In this document: in pieces, positions 27,215 to 37,546 of the stretch
Numbering within the stretch: position 1 is the first letter of the stretch
How the letters are laid out: the number at the start of each line of letters is the position of its first letter
Assembly (NCBI RefSeq): GCF_000759775.1
Contig: NZ_BBMY01000033.1
Location: 1 to 37,572 of the forward strand
Reading direction: 5' to 3'
Length of the DNA stretch: 37,572 nt
Source: Escherichia albertii NBRC 107761 = DSM 17582
GTDB taxonomy: Bacteria; Pseudomonadota; Gammaproteobacteria; Enterobacterales; Enterobacteriaceae
The notes under the pieces: generated by a model
Told to the model about the DNA's origin: nothing
The model's input: only the letters and a program-made list of their open reading frames with translations
Database searches by the model: none
Translations under genes and position numbers: made by a program

Positions 27215-27781
27215 ATGGGCAACACTAAGTTGGCTAATCCGGCACCGCTGGGCCTGATGGGCTTCGGCATGACCACCATTCTGCTTAACCTGCACAACGT
27301 GGGTTATTTTGCTCTGGACGGTATTATTCTTGCCATGGGCATCTTCTACGGCGGCATCGCGCAAATCTTTGCTGGTCTGCTGGAATATAAAAAAGGCAAC
27401 ACGTTCGGTTTAACCGCCTTTACCTCCTACGGTTCTTTCTGGCTGACGCTGGTTGCTATTTTGTTGATGCCAAAAATGGGTCTGACCGACGCGCCAAATG
27501 CGCAGTTCCTCGGTGTTTATCTGGGACTGTGGGGCGTATTTACGCTGTTTATGTTCTTTGGTACGTTGAAAAGCGCGCGCGTTCTGCAATTCGTTTTCTT
27601 CAGCCTGACCGTGCTATTTGCTCTGCTGGCTATCGGTAACATTGCCGGTAACGAAGCGATCATCCACTTTGCAGGTTGGATTGGTCTGATCTGCGGCGCC
27701 AGCGCAATCTATCTGGCGATGGGGGAAGTGCTGAACGAGCAGTTTGGCCGCACCGTTCTGCCGATTGGTGAATCCCACTAA
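27215..27781 (+). CDS. satP: SatP, succinate-acetate/proton symporter
   Basis: Inner-membrane acetate and succinate uptake channel/transporter of the GPR1/FUN34/YaaH family. It is 188 residues with six membrane helices. The family signature NPAPLGLMGFGMTTILLNLHN is recognisable at residues 7-27 (here ANPAPLGL and LMGFGMTT). It has a GAGG ribosome site, is monocistronic, and converges with mog. A hairpin (27788-27812) and REP elements follow. Confidence 0.97.
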   Translation: MGNTKLANPAPLGLMGFGMTTILLNLHNVGYFALDGIILAMGIFYGGIAQIFAGLLEYKKGNTFGLTAFTSYGSFWLTLVAILLMPKMGLTDAPNAQFLGVYLGLWGVFTLFMFFGTLKSARVLQFVFFSLTVLFALLAIGNIAGNEAIIHFAGWIGLICGASAIYLAMGEVLNEQFGRTVLPIGESH

Positions 27782-27787
27782 TTGTTT

Positions 27788-27812
27788 GAGCTCCCCCGCT
27801 CAGGGGGAGCTC
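27788..27812. terminator. Strong hairpin after satP
   Basis: GAGCTCCCCC / GGGGGAGCTC, a perfect 10-bp stem with loop GCTCA, 7 bp past the satP stop. It lacks a T-run; a second stem with TTTTTT follows at 27968-27990. Confidence 0.6.
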
Positions 27813-27840
27813 AGATTGTTAATAACGTGCGCTTTATTCA

Positions 27841-27940
27841 TGCCGGATGCGGCGTGAACGCCTTATCCGGCCTACATAGTCATGCAAATTCAATATATTG
27901 TAGAAATCACGTAGGCCTGATAAGCGTAGCGCATCAGGCA
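27841..27940. repeat. BIME: two inverted REP elements between satP and mog
   Basis: REP at 27841-27875 (TGCCGGATGCGGCGTGAACG...CCTAC) and an inverted, more degenerate REP at 27911-27940 (GTAGGCCTGATAAGCGTAGC...). The linker contains the palindrome CAATATATTG. It is nearly the same as the repeat at 32214-32319. Confidence 0.9.
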
Positions 27941-27967
27941 ATTTTATGTTTGTCATCAGTATCAGCG

Positions 27968-27990
27968 TCCCCCGCATGGGGAGATTTTTT
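27968..27990 (+). terminator. Terminator between satP and mog
   Basis: TCCCC-CGCAT-GGGGA stem followed by GATTTTTT on the forward strand; the T-run touches the mog stop codon. It would end satP transcripts that read through the REP pair. Confidence 0.65.
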
Positions 27991-28576
27991 ATTCGCTAAC
28001 TTCTCGTCTTGCGCTCTTTGGTCTGAATGCCGCAACCACTTCCGGTGCCGTTTCAACGTATGGTCCTTCCAGCAACTGAATACAGTAAGGTACGCTGGCA
28101 AAAATACCGTGCACCACAACGTTACCTTCGGCGTTCTTCACCCCTTCCAGCGTCTCTTTAATGGATTTCGGCTGACCAGGCAAATTAAGGATCAATGCCT
28201 GTTTACGAATAACCCCCACCTGGCGCGAAAGGATCGCGGTTGGTACAAAATGCAGGCTAATCTGGCGCATCTGTTCACCAAATCCCGGCATCTCGCGATC
28301 GGCCACTGCCAGCGTCGCATCAGGCGTCACATCACGACGCGCCGGACCAGTTCCGCCCGTTGTGAGCACCAGATGACAACTCATTTCATCTACCAGCTCA
28401 CACAACGTTTGCTCAATGATCGCTTGCTCATCGGGGATTAAGCGGGTTTCCAGTTCAAATGGCGTGGTCAGTGCCGATGTCAGCCATTCTTCCAGCGCAG
28501 GAATGCCTTTATCCTGATAAACGCCGCTGGATGCGCGATCAGAGATGGAAACTAAGCCAATACGTAAAGTATTCAT
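27989..28576 (-). CDS. mog: Molybdopterin adenylyltransferase
   Basis: Activates molybdopterin by adenylation before molybdate insertion in molybdenum-cofactor synthesis. It is 195 residues from ATG 28576 (MNTLRIGLVSISDRAS); a GTG one codon upstream is also possible but is not used in K-12. The MoaB/Mog domain signature LVLTTGGTGPARRDVTPDAT lies near residues 71-90. It stands alone, convergent with satP and about 110 bp after talB. Confidence 0.96.
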   Translation of the reverse strand: MNTLRIGLVSISDRASSGVYQDKGIPALEEWLTSALTTPFELETRLIPDEQAIIEQTLCELVDEMSCHLVLTTGGTGPARRDVTPDATLAVADREMPGFGEQMRQISLHFVPTAILSRQVGVIRKQALILNLPGQPKSIKETLEGVKNAEGNVVVHGIFASVPYCIQLLEGPYVETAPEVVAAFRPKSARREVSE

Positions 28577-28690
28577 CACGATTTTTCCGTTTAAACAGTC
28601 TCGTTAAACAGAATGATACACTGCGAAGAGAGTGACAGACAGGCTTCAGAAGAGGTAGCGTGACCGACTTCCCGGTCACGCTAAGAATGA

Positions 28691-29644
28691 TTACAGCAGA
28701 TCGCCGATCATTTTTTCCAGTTTTTCCTGGTCAACAGCAAACTTACGGATACCTTCCGCCAGTTTATCTACTGCCATCGGATCCTGGTTATGCTGCCACA
28801 AGAACTCGGACTCGGTGATACGAGCCGGACGCGCTTTCACTTCGCCGGTGTAAGACAGTTTACGTTCAACAACACCTTCGCTCTCAGCCAGCTCTTTCAG
28901 CAGTGCCGGTGCGATAGTCAGGCGGTCGCAGCCTGCCAGTTCCAGAATTTCGCCGATGTTACGGAAGCTTGCGCCCATAACCACAGTTTCATAACCATGC
29001 TCTTTGTAATACTGGTAGATTTCCGACACGGAAATCACGCCCGGATCTTCTGCCGGAGCATATTCTTTCTTATCGGTATTTGCTTTGTACCAGTCAAGAA
29101 TACGTCCAACAAATGGAGAGATCAGGAACACGCCGGCTTCTGCACAAGCGCGCGCCTGAGCGAATGAGAACAGCAGAGTCAGGTTACAGTTGATACCTTC
29201 TTTCTCCAGTTGTTCTGCAGCACGGATGCCCTGCCAGGTAGACGCCAGTTTAATCAGAATACGATCGTTGCTGATGCCAGCATCGTTGTAGAGTTTAATC
29301 AGGCGTTTTGCTTTCGCAATTGACGCTTCAGTATCATAGGAAAGACGCGCATCAACTTCAGTTGAAATACGACCCGGAACCAGTTTCAGAATTTCCAGGC
29401 CAATGTTCACCGCCAGCTTATCAGTGGCATCAACGATCTGCTGTGCGCGATCGTTGCTCTGCTGTTTCGCCCAGGCAACAGCATCATCAATCAACTTACG
29501 GTATTCCGGGATTTGCGCTGCGTTAAGAATGAGAGAAGGGTTGGTTGTCGCATCCTGCGGTTGATACAGCTTCATTGCCGCGATGTCCCCAGTGTCGGCC
29601 ACTACAGTGGTGTACTGACGAAGGGAGGTCAATTTGTCCGTCAT
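28691..29644 (-). CDS. talB: Transaldolase B
   Basis: Non-oxidative pentose-phosphate enzyme that moves a dihydroxyacetone unit between sugar phosphates. It is 317 residues. The Schiff-base lysine is in [20 protein letters not shown] (K132), the N-terminal block is DATTNPSLI (near 31-39), and the phosphate-binding region ([11 protein letters not shown]) is near residue 225. It is a single-gene unit with about 280 bp of upstream non-coding sequence shared with divergent yaaJ. Confidence 0.98.
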   Translation of the reverse strand: MTDKLTSLRQYTTVVADTGDIAAMKLYQPQDATTNPSLILNAAQIPEYRKLIDDAVAWAKQQSNDRAQQIVDATDKLAVNIGLEILKLVPGRISTEVDARLSYDTEASIAKAKRLIKLYNDAGISNDRILIKLASTWQGIRAAEQLEKEGINCNLTLLFSFAQARACAEAGVFLISPFVGRILDWYKANTDKKEYAPAEDPGVISVSEIYQYYKEHGYETVVMGASFRNIGEILELAGCDRLTIAPALLKELAESEGVVERKLSYTGEVKARPARITESEFLWQHNQDPMAVDKLAEGIRKFAVDQEKLEKMIGDLL

Positions 29645-29924
29645 AATAGTATTTCTCTTTAAACAGCTTGTTAGGGGGGATGTAACCGGTCTGCCCTGAT
29701 GATATCACGACGCAACGACAGCGCAACCGCCGACGAGAGGGTTAGCAACAGGCAAGACTGTTTCGGATTTCTGACACTGCGTTGATATTGCTCGCCATTC
29801 TTAAACAAAATTCCATGTATGCTACGCAAGCATTATTAATCCATGCCCGTCGTATATAATTCTTAATCAATGAGTAACGCTAACACAGGAAAGTCATCGC
29901 GCACCGGCGATAAGAGGGATATGC

Positions 29925-31355
29925 ATGCCAGATTTTTTTTCCTTTATTAACAGCGTCCTCTGGGGTTCGGTGATGATTTACCTGCTCTTTGGCGCAGGCT
30001 GCTGGTTTACTTTTCGCACCGGGCTTGTTCAATTTCGCTATATTCGCCAGTTTGGCAAAAGTCTGAAAATAAGCATTCATCCACAACCGGGCGGTTTAAC
30101 TTCTTTTCAATCATTATGTACCAGTCTTGCCGCGCGCGTGGGTAGCGGTAATCTGGCTGGTGTTGCGCTGGCTATTACCGCCGGTGGACCTGGAGCTGTC
30201 TTCTGGATGTGGGTTGCCGCGTTTATCGGCATGGCGACCTCTTTTGCTGAATGCTCCCTCGCCCAGCTTTATAAAGAACGCGATACCAATGGGCAATTCC
30301 GCGGCGGTCCGGCATGGTATATGGCGCGCGGACTTGGAATGCGCTGGATGGGAGTGCTGTTCGCTATCTTTCTGCTCATCGCTTACGGTTTAATTTTCAG
30401 CGGCGTCCAGGCAAACTCCGTTGCCCGCGCCCTGAGTTTTTCGTTTAATTTTCCACCATTGATAACTGGCATCATACTCGCCTCTTTCGCCTTACTGGTG
30501 ATAACCCGCGGTATTTGTGGCGTCGCCAGACTGATGCAATGGTTTATCCCAATGATGGCATTAATCTGGGTACTCACCAGTCTGGTTATTTGCGCAATGC
30601 ACATTGGGCAGCTTCCTCACATCATTTTATCCATTTTTGAGAGTGCCTTTGGCTGGCAGGAAACGGCTGGCGGCGCGGCGGGATATACCCTAAGTCAGGC
30701 GATTACTAACGGCTTTCAGCGCAGTATGTTTTCCAATGAAGCGGGGATGGGTTCTACGCCAAACGCGGCCGCGGCAGCAGCTTCCTGGCCTCCGCATCCG
30801 GCGGCGCAGGGGATTGTCCAGATGATCGGCATTTTTATCGACACGCTGGTCATCTGTACGGCAAGCGCCATGCTGATATTGCTGGCCGGAAACGGCGTAA
30901 CCTACATGCCTCTGGAAGGTATTCAGCTTATCCAGAAAGCGATGCGGGTATTAATGGGGCCATGGGGAGCGGAGTTTGTCACAGTAGTGATTATTCTGTT
31001 CGCCTTCAGTTCTATCGTCGCCAACTACATTTATGCCGAAAATAACCTCTTTTTTTTACGCCTGAACAATCCCAAAGCGCTCTGGTGCCTGCGTATCTGC
31101 ACCTTTGCTACGGTAATTGGCAGCACGCTACTTAGCCTTCCTCTAATGTGGCAACTGGCTGATATTATTATGGCGTGTATGGCTATCACTAATCTGACCG
31201 CGATTTTACTGCTCTCTCCGGTGGTTCATACCATTGCCAGCGATTATCTACGCCAGCGTAAGCTTGGAGTGCGCCCGGTATTTGATCCCCTGCGCTATCC
31301 AGATATCAGTCGCCAGCTCTCCCCTGACGCATGGGATGATGTTTCACGGGAGTAA
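29925..31355 (+). CDS. yaaJ: YaaJ, AGCS-family sodium:amino-acid (alanine/glycine) symporter
   Basis: Predicted inner-membrane symporter of the alanine/glycine:cation family, 476 residues with about 11 membrane helices. Family features are SLAARVGSGNLAGVALAITAGGPGA near residues 67-91 and NEAGMGSTPNAAAAA near 272-286. The substrate in E. coli is not firmly established. It is divergent from talB and 69 bp before yaaA. Many substitutions relative to K-12 suggest a lineage distant from it. Confidence 0.92.
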   Translation: MPDFFSFINSVLWGSVMIYLLFGAGCWFTFRTGLVQFRYIRQFGKSLKISIHPQPGGLTSFQSLCTSLAARVGSGNLAGVALAITAGGPGAVFWMWVAAFIGMATSFAECSLAQLYKERDTNGQFRGGPAWYMARGLGMRWMGVLFAIFLLIAYGLIFSGVQANSVARALSFSFNFPPLITGIILASFALLVITRGICGVARLMQWFIPMMALIWVLTSLVICAMHIGQLPHIILSIFESAFGWQETAGGAAGYTLSQAITNGFQRSMFSNEAGMGSTPNAAAAAASWPPHPAAQGIVQMIGIFIDTLVICTASAMLILLAGNGVTYMPLEGIQLIQKAMRVLMGPWGAEFVTVVIILFAFSSIVANYIYAENNLFFLRLNNPKALWCLRICTFATVIGSTLLSLPLMWQLADIIMACMAITNLTAILLLSPVVHTIASDYLRQRKLGVRPVFDPLRYPDISRQLSPDAWDDVSRE

Positions 31356-31424
31356 TCACAACTATCGATCAATTCATCCACTTTTTTTGCTACAGTCGCA
31401 GTAAATTTCCTGCAAGGACTGGAT

Positions 31425-32201
31425 ATGCTGATATTAATTTCACCTGCAAAAACGCTTGATTACCAAAGCCCGTTAGCCACTACGCGCTATACGCTGCCAG
31501 AGCTGTTAGACAACACCCAGCAACTGATTCATGAAGCGCGAAAACTGACGCCTCCGCAAATTAGCACGCTAATGCGCATCAGTGACAAACTGGCAGGTCT
31601 CAACGCCGCCCGCTTTCATGACTGGCAGCCAGATTTCACGCCGGAGAATGCCCGCCAGGCAATTCTGGCGTTTAAAGGTGATGTCTACACCGGTTTGCAG
31701 GCCGAAACCTTCAACGAAGACGATTTCGATTTTGCCCAACAGCATTTGCGGATGCTTTCCGGCCTGTACGGCGTACTGCGCCCACTCGATTTAATGCAGC
31801 CTTATCGTCTGGAAATGGGGATCCGTCTTGAGAACGCCAGAGGAAAAGATTTGTACCAGTTCTGGGGCGATATCATCACCAACAAGCTGAACGAGGCGCT
31901 CGAAGCGCAAGGCGATCGCGTAGTGATTAATCTGGCGTCAGATGAGTATTTTAAGTCGGTTAAACCAAAGAAACTGAATGCTGAGATTATTAAGCCGGTT
32001 TTCCTCGATGAGAAAAACGGCAAGTTCAAAGTTATTAGTTTTTATGCCAAAAAAGCGCGCGGCCTGATGAGCCGTTTTATTATTGAAAATCGCCTGACCA
32101 AACCAGAACAACTGACTGGCTTTAATAGCGAAGGCTATTTCTTTGACGAAGCCTCGTCCAGCAATGACGAACTGGTGTTTAAACGTTACGAACTACGTTA
32201 A
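31425..32201 (+). CDS. yaaA: YaaA, peroxide-stress DNA-binding protein
   Basis: A 258-residue protein of the DUF328/UPF0246 family, known in E. coli to be OxyR-induced and to reduce intracellular free iron, and thus oxidative DNA damage, during peroxide stress. It begins with the family signature [16 protein letters not shown] and keeps the conserved [17 protein letters not shown] block near 113-129. It is preceded by a short spacer after yaaJ and followed 12 bp later by a REP pair that may stabilise the 3' end. Confidence 0.95.
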   Translation: MLILISPAKTLDYQSPLATTRYTLPELLDNTQQLIHEARKLTPPQISTLMRISDKLAGLNAARFHDWQPDFTPENARQAILAFKGDVYTGLQAETFNEDDFDFAQQHLRMLSGLYGVLRPLDLMQPYRLEMGIRLENARGKDLYQFWGDIITNKLNEALEAQGDRVVINLASDEYFKSVKPKKLNAEIIKPVFLDEKNGKFKVISFYAKKARGLMSRFIIENRLTKPEQLTGFNSEGYFFDEASSSNDELVFKRYELR

Positions 32202-32213
32202 GTTTGTAGTCAA

Positions 32214-32319
32214 TGCCGGATGCGGCGTGAACGCCTTATCCGGTCTACAAAAGTATGCAGATTCAATATATTGCAGAATTCACGTAGGCCTGATAAGACG
32301 CGCCAGCGTCGCATCAGGC
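32214..32319. repeat. BIME: two inverted REP elements after yaaA
   Basis: REP at 32214-32248 and an inverted REP at 32284-32319 (GTAGGCCTGATAAGACGCGCC...). The linker contains CAATATATTG and closely matches the satP-mog copy at 27841-27940. Confidence 0.9.
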
Positions 32320-32323
32320 GCTG

Positions 32324-32347
32324 AATGCCGGATTGTTACCCGGCATT
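32324..32347. terminator. Hairpin between convergent yaaA and yaaX
   Basis: AATGCCGG / CCGGCATT perfect stem with an 8-base loop. It is followed by TTGTCATTTA on the forward strand, so it is more likely to serve yaaA. Confidence 0.5.
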
Positions 32348-32353
32348 TGTCAT

Positions 32354-32650
32354 TTAGCGGTGATGTTTGCCTGCACCATGACCACCGTGATGATCATGAT
32401 GCGCTTTCTTATGGTGACGCGGCGGTGGCGGCGGCCCATGTGGGTGCCAGCGATTACCTCGCCACTCATAATGTTTGTTCCACCAGCCATGGTCCCGCCA
32501 GTGACCGCCATCCCAGTAATAGCCGCGATTATCACGATCGCCAATCTGTAATTTTACTGACGGGACTAACGTAATTTCCGCAGCCTGCACTGCCATGGGA
32601 GCGACCAGAACCAGGGAAAGTGCGAGAACAATGGATTGCATCTTTTTCAC
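32354..32650 (-). CDS. yaaX: YaaX, exported His/Pro/Trp-rich small protein (DUF2502)
   Basis: A 98-residue secreted protein of unknown function. The signal peptide [23 protein letters not shown] is followed by a Trp/Arg/Gly-rich middle ([20 protein letters not shown]), a proline run ([10 protein letters not shown]) and a tail dominated by His ([18 protein letters not shown]). The His-rich tail suggests periplasmic metal binding (inference). It is downstream of the thr operon terminator in the same direction, with its own promoter region. Confidence 0.9.
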   Translation of the reverse strand: MKKMQSIVLALSLVLVAPMAVQAAEITLVPSVKLQIGDRDNRGYYWDGGHWRDHGWWNKHYEWRGNRWHPHGPPPPPRHHKKAHHDHHGGHGAGKHHR

Positions 32651-32807
32651 AGGTTACTCCTTTTATCATTGCCCGTTATGGGTCGATATAAGGAGATTAC
32701 GGTAAGAGAACGATCGTTGTTATCCTCTGCAATCCTAATCTCTAACTTACCGCATTTATTGAGAATTTCTCCTTTTTCCCTGTCGATTTTCTCCATATTT
32801 TCTCCAC

Positions 32808-32846
32808 AAAAAAGCCGGACTGCATAAACGCAAGCCCGGCTTTTTT
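32808..32846. terminator. thrABC operon terminator (bidirectional)
   Basis: AAAAAAGCCGGGC...GTCCGGCTTTTTT, a strong stem flanked by A- and T-runs, so it can act both ways. It is located 17 bp past the thrC stop. Confidence 0.92.
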
Positions 32847-32862
32847 AGATAATCAATAGATA

Positions 32863-34149
32863 TTACTGATGATTCATCATCAGTTTACGCAGCGCAGCGA
32901 AATCGGCGGGAAGGTTATGCGAAAGTAATGGCAAATCAGCACGTTCTGCCAGTTCTTTTGGCAGTTCGAGCGTTTCACCGAGAATCGCTTCCACGCTCTC
33001 TTTAAATTTCGCCGGATGTGCGGTGCCGAGGAACAGGCCGTATTCGCCAGGATGCAACTGATCGCGCAACGCACGGTAAGCTACGGCAGCGTGCGGTTCC
33101 GAGATATATCCCAGCACTTTTAACTCGCGCATTGTCTGTTGAGTGGTTTCATCATCCACCGCGGCATACCCCAGCTCTTTAAGTTGCCAGATTTTGCGGC
33201 GGAACAACTCTTCCACGCGCGGCCAGTTGTTTGGCTGGCTAACATCCATCGCATTGGATAACGTTGCCTGAGTCGCTTTTGGTGACCACTTCCCATCGCG
33301 GAGAAAACGAGGCACCGTATCGTTAACGTTAGTGGCAGCGATAAAACGCTTCACCGGTAAACCGAGTGATTTTGCCAGCAGCCCCGCCGTCAAATCACCG
33401 AAGTTTCCGCTCGGCACCGAGACAACCAACTGGTTACGTGCTTCCTGCGGCAACTGCGCTACAGCCTCAAAGTAATAGCAAATCTGCGCCAGTAAGCGGC
33501 TGATGTTGATAGAGTTAGCGGAGTTCAGCCCCAGCGTTACTTTCAGTTCCTCATCATCAAAGGCCTGCTTCACCAGCGCCTGACAGACATCGAAATCGCC
33601 GTCGATAGCAACGGTTTCAATGTTGCCCCCCAGCGTACAAAACAGTTTTTCTTGCAGTGGGCTGATTTTGCCGCGCGGATAAAGGATGACCACGTTAACG
33701 TTCGGTAAACCGTAGAAAGCGTGAGCTACTGCCGCTCCGGTATCGCCGGAAGTCGCAGTCAGAATGGTCACGGGCTTATCGCCCGCAATATGGGTCAGCA
33801 CTTGCGCCATAAAGCGACCGCCGAAATCTTTAAATGCCAGCGTCGGTCCGTGAAACAGCTCCAGACAACCGATGTCGCCTTCAACTTTGGCAACTGGAGC
33901 CGGGAACGCAAACGCCGCGCGTACGCGCTCTTCCAGTACGTTCTGCGGGATCTCATCACCAATAAACGCGGAGAGGATCTTTGCGCTGCGGGTGACAAAA
34001 TCCAGCTTCAGCATCTCATCAATTTCAGTCAGGCTGAATTCCGGTAGGTCGTGCGGAAAAAACAGCCCCTGATTTTTGCCCAATCCCTGAGTTACGGCTT
34101 GCGCAAAGCTGACCTGCTCGTTGTGATCTTTCAGATTATAGAGTTTCAT
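32863..34149 (-). CDS. thrC: Threonine synthase
   Basis: PLP enzyme that converts O-phosphohomoserine to threonine. It is 428 residues. The PLP lysine lies in HGPTLAFKDFGGRFMAQVL (near residue 107), and the phosphate loop SGNFGDLTAG is near 248-257. The start codon directly abuts the thrB stop, and it is the last gene of thrABC. Confidence 0.98.
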   Translation of the reverse strand: MKLYNLKDHNEQVSFAQAVTQGLGKNQGLFFPHDLPEFSLTEIDEMLKLDFVTRSAKILSAFIGDEIPQNVLEERVRAAFAFPAPVAKVEGDIGCLELFHGPTLAFKDFGGRFMAQVLTHIAGDKPVTILTATSGDTGAAVAHAFYGLPNVNVVILYPRGKISPLQEKLFCTLGGNIETVAIDGDFDVCQALVKQAFDDEELKVTLGLNSANSINISRLLAQICYYFEAVAQLPQEARNQLVVSVPSGNFGDLTAGLLAKSLGLPVKRFIAATNVNDTVPRFLRDGKWSPKATQATLSNAMDVSQPNNWPRVEELFRRKIWQLKELGYAAVDDETTQQTMRELKVLGYISEPHAAVAYRALRDQLHPGEYGLFLGTAHPAKFKESVEAILGETLELPKELAERADLPLLSHNLPADFAALRKLMMNHQ

Positions 34150-35082
34150 TTAGTTTTCCAGTACTCGTGCGCCCGCCGTATCCAGCCGGCAAATATGAAC
34201 AAAACCTTCCTGATTTTGCAGGTAGTTATTACCCAGCCAATCAGCAACGCGCCGGGCGGTATCCGGTTTGTCACACAGTGCGAACAACGTCGGGCCTGAG
34301 CCGGAGATACCACTCGCCACCGCGCCAATTTCCGCTACCGCCTGCCGTGCCTGCCTGAAGCCCGGCAACAAACGCTCACGATACGGTTCCGCGATAACAT
34401 CTTTCATCAGCTTCGCGGCAAGTTCAGGCTGGCGGGAATAGCAGGCATGAATGAAGCCCGCCAGATGCCGCCCATGAGCAATGCAATCCTGGCGGCGATA
34501 CTGCGCCGGTAAAATGGCCCGCGCTTCTGCCGTCGAGACTTTAATTCCCGGATACGCCAACACCCATAGCCACTCATCAAACCCTGGTACCTGCTGACTG
34601 ATGATGCCGTTTTCTTCGATCATCAACTGCATACCGCCAAGAAAACACGGTGCCACGTTGTCGTAATGAATGCTGCCGGAGATACGCCCTTCCAGCTCGC
34701 CCATCAAGGCCAGCAGGCGGATATCATCGAGCGGCTTACCGCAGTGTTCATTCATCGCCACCAGCGCCGCGACCACCGAACAGGCGCTGGAACCTAAGCC
34801 AGAACCGATCGGCATATTCTTTTCCAGAGTCATCGCCACCGGAATTTGCTTACCCAGTTCCTGGCAAAAACGTTCCCAGCACTGATAAACGATATTTTCT
34901 CGTGGGGACGACGGCAGCTTATCGGCAAACCGTCCGAGGTTATTGAGGCTGAAATGCTCTGCCGCTTCAACCGTCACGACATCTCCCAACAAGGAACCAT
35001 CAACAGGCGTCACTGCCGCTCCAAGCACATCAAACCCGACGCTCATATTGGCACTGGACGCCGGAGCATAAACTTTAACCAT
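34150..35082 (-). CDS. thrB: Homoserine kinase
   Basis: Phosphorylates homoserine for threonine synthesis. It is 310 residues of the GHMP kinase family, with the ATP-binding Gly/Ser loop [18 protein letters not shown] near residues 90-107 and the C-terminal [12 protein letters not shown] motif near 258-269. It lies 1 nt from the thrA stop and directly against thrC, so translation is coupled. Confidence 0.98.
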   Translation of the reverse strand: MVKVYAPASSANMSVGFDVLGAAVTPVDGSLLGDVVTVEAAEHFSLNNLGRFADKLPSSPRENIVYQCWERFCQELGKQIPVAMTLEKNMPIGSGLGSSACSVVAALVAMNEHCGKPLDDIRLLALMGELEGRISGSIHYDNVAPCFLGGMQLMIEENGIISQQVPGFDEWLWVLAYPGIKVSTAEARAILPAQYRRQDCIAHGRHLAGFIHACYSRQPELAAKLMKDVIAEPYRERLLPGFRQARQAVAEIGAVASGISGSGPTLFALCDKPDTARRVADWLGNNYLQNQEGFVHICRLDTAGARVLEN

Positions 35083-35083
35083 G

Positions 35084-37546
35084 TCAGACTCCTAACTTCC
35101 ATGAAAGAGTGCGTAGCAGATCGGCAAAGACGCCGGCAGCCGTAACGTCATTGCCCGCGCCATAACCGCGGAGAACCAGCGGCAGCGGCTGATAATAGTG
35201 ACTATAGAAGGCCAATGCGTTTTCGCCGTTTTTCACTTTAAACAGCGGATCGTTACCGTCGACTTCAGCAATCTTCACGCGACAGACGCCATCTTCATCA
35301 ATATTGCCAACATAGCGCAATACTTTGCCTTCATCGCGCGCCTTTGCCACGCGCGCGGCAAAGAGAGCATCCAGTCGCACCAGATTCGCCATAAATGCCG
35401 CAACATCACCTTCCGCGTTAAAGTCGGCTGGCAGCACAGGTTCAATCTCGATATCCGACAGCTCCAGCTCCCGCCCGGTTTCACGGGCGAGAATCAACAA
35501 TTTGCGCGCCACATCCATACCGGAAAGATCATCTCGCGGGTCCGGTTCGGTATAGCCCATTTCCCGGGCCAGAGCGGTCGCTTCAGAGAAACTCATACCT
35601 TCATCTAATTTACCGAAGATAAATGAGAGCGAGCCCGAAAGAATGCCGGAGAATTTCATCAATTCATCGCCAGCACTGAGCAAGTTTTGCAGGTTCTCAA
35701 TAACCGGCAATCCCGCGCCGACGTTGGTGTCGTAGAGGAATTTACGCCGCGACTTTTCCGCCGCATGACGCAACAGATGGTAGTAATCCATCGACGAGGT
35801 GTTGGCCTTTTTGTTCGGCGTAACAACGTGGAAACCTTCGCGCAGGAAGTCGGCATATTGATCCGCCACTGCCTGGCTGGAGGTGCAGTCAACAATGACC
35901 GGGTTCAACAAATGATATTCTTTCACCAGGCGAATTAAGCGCCCAAGGTTAAACGGCTCTTTGGCTTGTGCAAGCTCTTCCTGCCAGTTTTCCAGATTGA
36001 GGCCATGTACATTAGTCAGCAACGCCTTCGAGTTGGCGACGCCGCAAACGCGTAAGTCGATATGCTTGTTCTTAAGCCAGCTTTGCTGACGCTTCAGTTG
36101 CTCCAGCAACGCCCCGCCCACGCCACCGACGCCAATGACAAACACTTCAATAACCTGATCGGTATTGAATAGCATCTGGTGGGTAACGCGCACACCAGTA
36201 GTTGCGTCATCGTTATTTACCACTACGGAGATAGAACGTTCGGAAGATCCCTGAGCAATGGCAACAATATTGATATTAGCGCACGCCAGCGCAGCAAAAA
36301 ATTTCGCTGAGATGCCACGCAACGTACGCATACCATCGCCCACTACTGAGATAATCGCCAGCCGTTCAGTGACTGCCAGCGGCTCCAGCAGACCTTCTTT
36401 CAGTTCAAGATAGAACTCTTCCTGCATCGCCCGTTCAGCTCGCACACAGTCGCTTTGTGGTACGCAGAAACTGATGCTGTATTCGGAAGACGATTGCGTA
36501 ATCAGCACCACTGAAATACGGGCGCGTGACATCGCTGCAAAGACGCGCGCCGCCATGCCGACCATTCCTTTCATTCCCGGACCGGAAACGCTGAACATCG
36601 CCATGTTATTCAGGTTGGAAATTCCCTTCACCGGCAACTCATCTTCATCACGACTGGCGCCAATGAGCGTACCCGGCGCTTGAGGGTTTCCGGTATTTTT
36701 TATCAGGCAAGGGATCTGGAACTGGGCGATGGGGGTAATGGTGCGGGGGTGAAGAACTTTAGCGCCGAAGTAGGAAAGCTCCATCGCTTCCTGGTAGGAC
36801 ATCGACTTCAACAACCTCGCATCGGGCACCTGACGCGGGTCACAGGTATAAACGCCATCAACGTCAGTCCAGATCTCACAACAATCGGCGCGTAAACAAG
36901 CTGCCAGTACGGCTGCAGAGTAGTCAGAACCGTTACGCCCCAGCACCACCAGTTCGCCTTTTTCGTTACCGGCGGTGAAACCGGCCATCAGCACCATGTG
37001 GTCAGCAGGAATGCGACTTGCGGCAATACGGCGGGTAGACTCAGTAATATCAACGGTGGATTCGAGGTAATGACCAACTGCCAACAGTTTTTCAACTGGA
37101 TCGATAACCGTAACGTTGTGGCCACGCGCTTCCAGCACACCCGCCATAATGGCAATCGACATTTTTTCGCCACGGCAAATCAGCGCGGCATTAATGCTAT
37201 CCGGGCACTGCCCTAACAGGCTGATGCCATGCAGAACATGTTTTATTTGAGCGAATTCCAGATCGACGAAAGTTTTCAGTTGCGCCAGTGGAAATCCCGG
37301 CTGGGCGTCGGCGAGTCCAGTCAGAAGTTCGGCAAAAATACGTTCGGCATCGCTGATATTGGGTAAAGCATCCTGGCCGCTAATGGTTTTTTCAATCATC
37401 GCCACCAGATGGTTGGTGATTTTGGCGGGGGCAGAGAGGACGGTCGCCACCTGCCCCTGCCTGGCATTGCTCTCCAGAATATCGGCAACCCGCAGAAAAC
37501 GTTCTGCATTTGCCACTGATGTACCGCCGAACTTCAACACTCGCAT
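35084..37546 (-). CDS. thrA: Bifunctional aspartokinase I / homoserine dehydrogenase I
   Basis: Catalyses the first and third steps from aspartate to threonine, with feedback inhibition by threonine. It is 820 residues. The aspartokinase domain begins [16 protein letters not shown]. The regulatory ACT region is at about 310-460 ([34 protein letters not shown]). The homoserine dehydrogenase domain starts at [14 protein letters not shown] (near 466) with the catalytic region [19 protein letters not shown]. It has a GGTAACGAGGTAAC ribosome region immediately upstream. The thrL leader peptide and attenuator should lie just beyond the right edge, since the window ends 26 bp upstream. Confidence 0.99.
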   Translation of the reverse strand: MRVLKFGGTSVANAERFLRVADILESNARQGQVATVLSAPAKITNHLVAMIEKTISGQDALPNISDAERIFAELLTGLADAQPGFPLAQLKTFVDLEFAQIKHVLHGISLLGQCPDSINAALICRGEKMSIAIMAGVLEARGHNVTVIDPVEKLLAVGHYLESTVDITESTRRIAASRIPADHMVLMAGFTAGNEKGELVVLGRNGSDYSAAVLAACLRADCCEIWTDVDGVYTCDPRQVPDARLLKSMSYQEAMELSYFGAKVLHPRTITPIAQFQIPCLIKNTGNPQAPGTLIGASRDEDELPVKGISNLNNMAMFSVSGPGMKGMVGMAARVFAAMSRARISVVLITQSSSEYSISFCVPQSDCVRAERAMQEEFYLELKEGLLEPLAVTERLAIISVVGDGMRTLRGISAKFFAALACANINIVAIAQGSSERSISVVVNNDDATTGVRVTHQMLFNTDQVIEVFVIGVGGVGGALLEQLKRQQSWLKNKHIDLRVCGVANSKALLTNVHGLNLENWQEELAQAKEPFNLGRLIRLVKEYHLLNPVIVDCTSSQAVADQYADFLREGFHVVTPNKKANTSSMDYYHLLRHAAEKSRRKFLYDTNVGAGLPVIENLQNLLSAGDELMKFSGILSGSLSFIFGKLDEGMSFSEATALAREMGYTEPDPRDDLSGMDVARKLLILARETGRELELSDIEIEPVLPADFNAEGDVAAFMANLVRLDALFAARVAKARDEGKVLRYVGNIDEDGVCRVKIAEVDGNDPLFKVKNGENALAFYSHYYQPLPLVLRGYGAGNDVTAAGVFADLLRTLSWKLGV

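Noticed and set aside
27782-28441. A 219-codon forward frame after satP
   Set aside because: It starts in the satP terminator, crosses REP elements and then runs antisense to mog.
32143-32574. A 143-codon forward frame after yaaA
   Set aside because: It runs through the REP pair and antisense to yaaX, with no similarity to a protein family.
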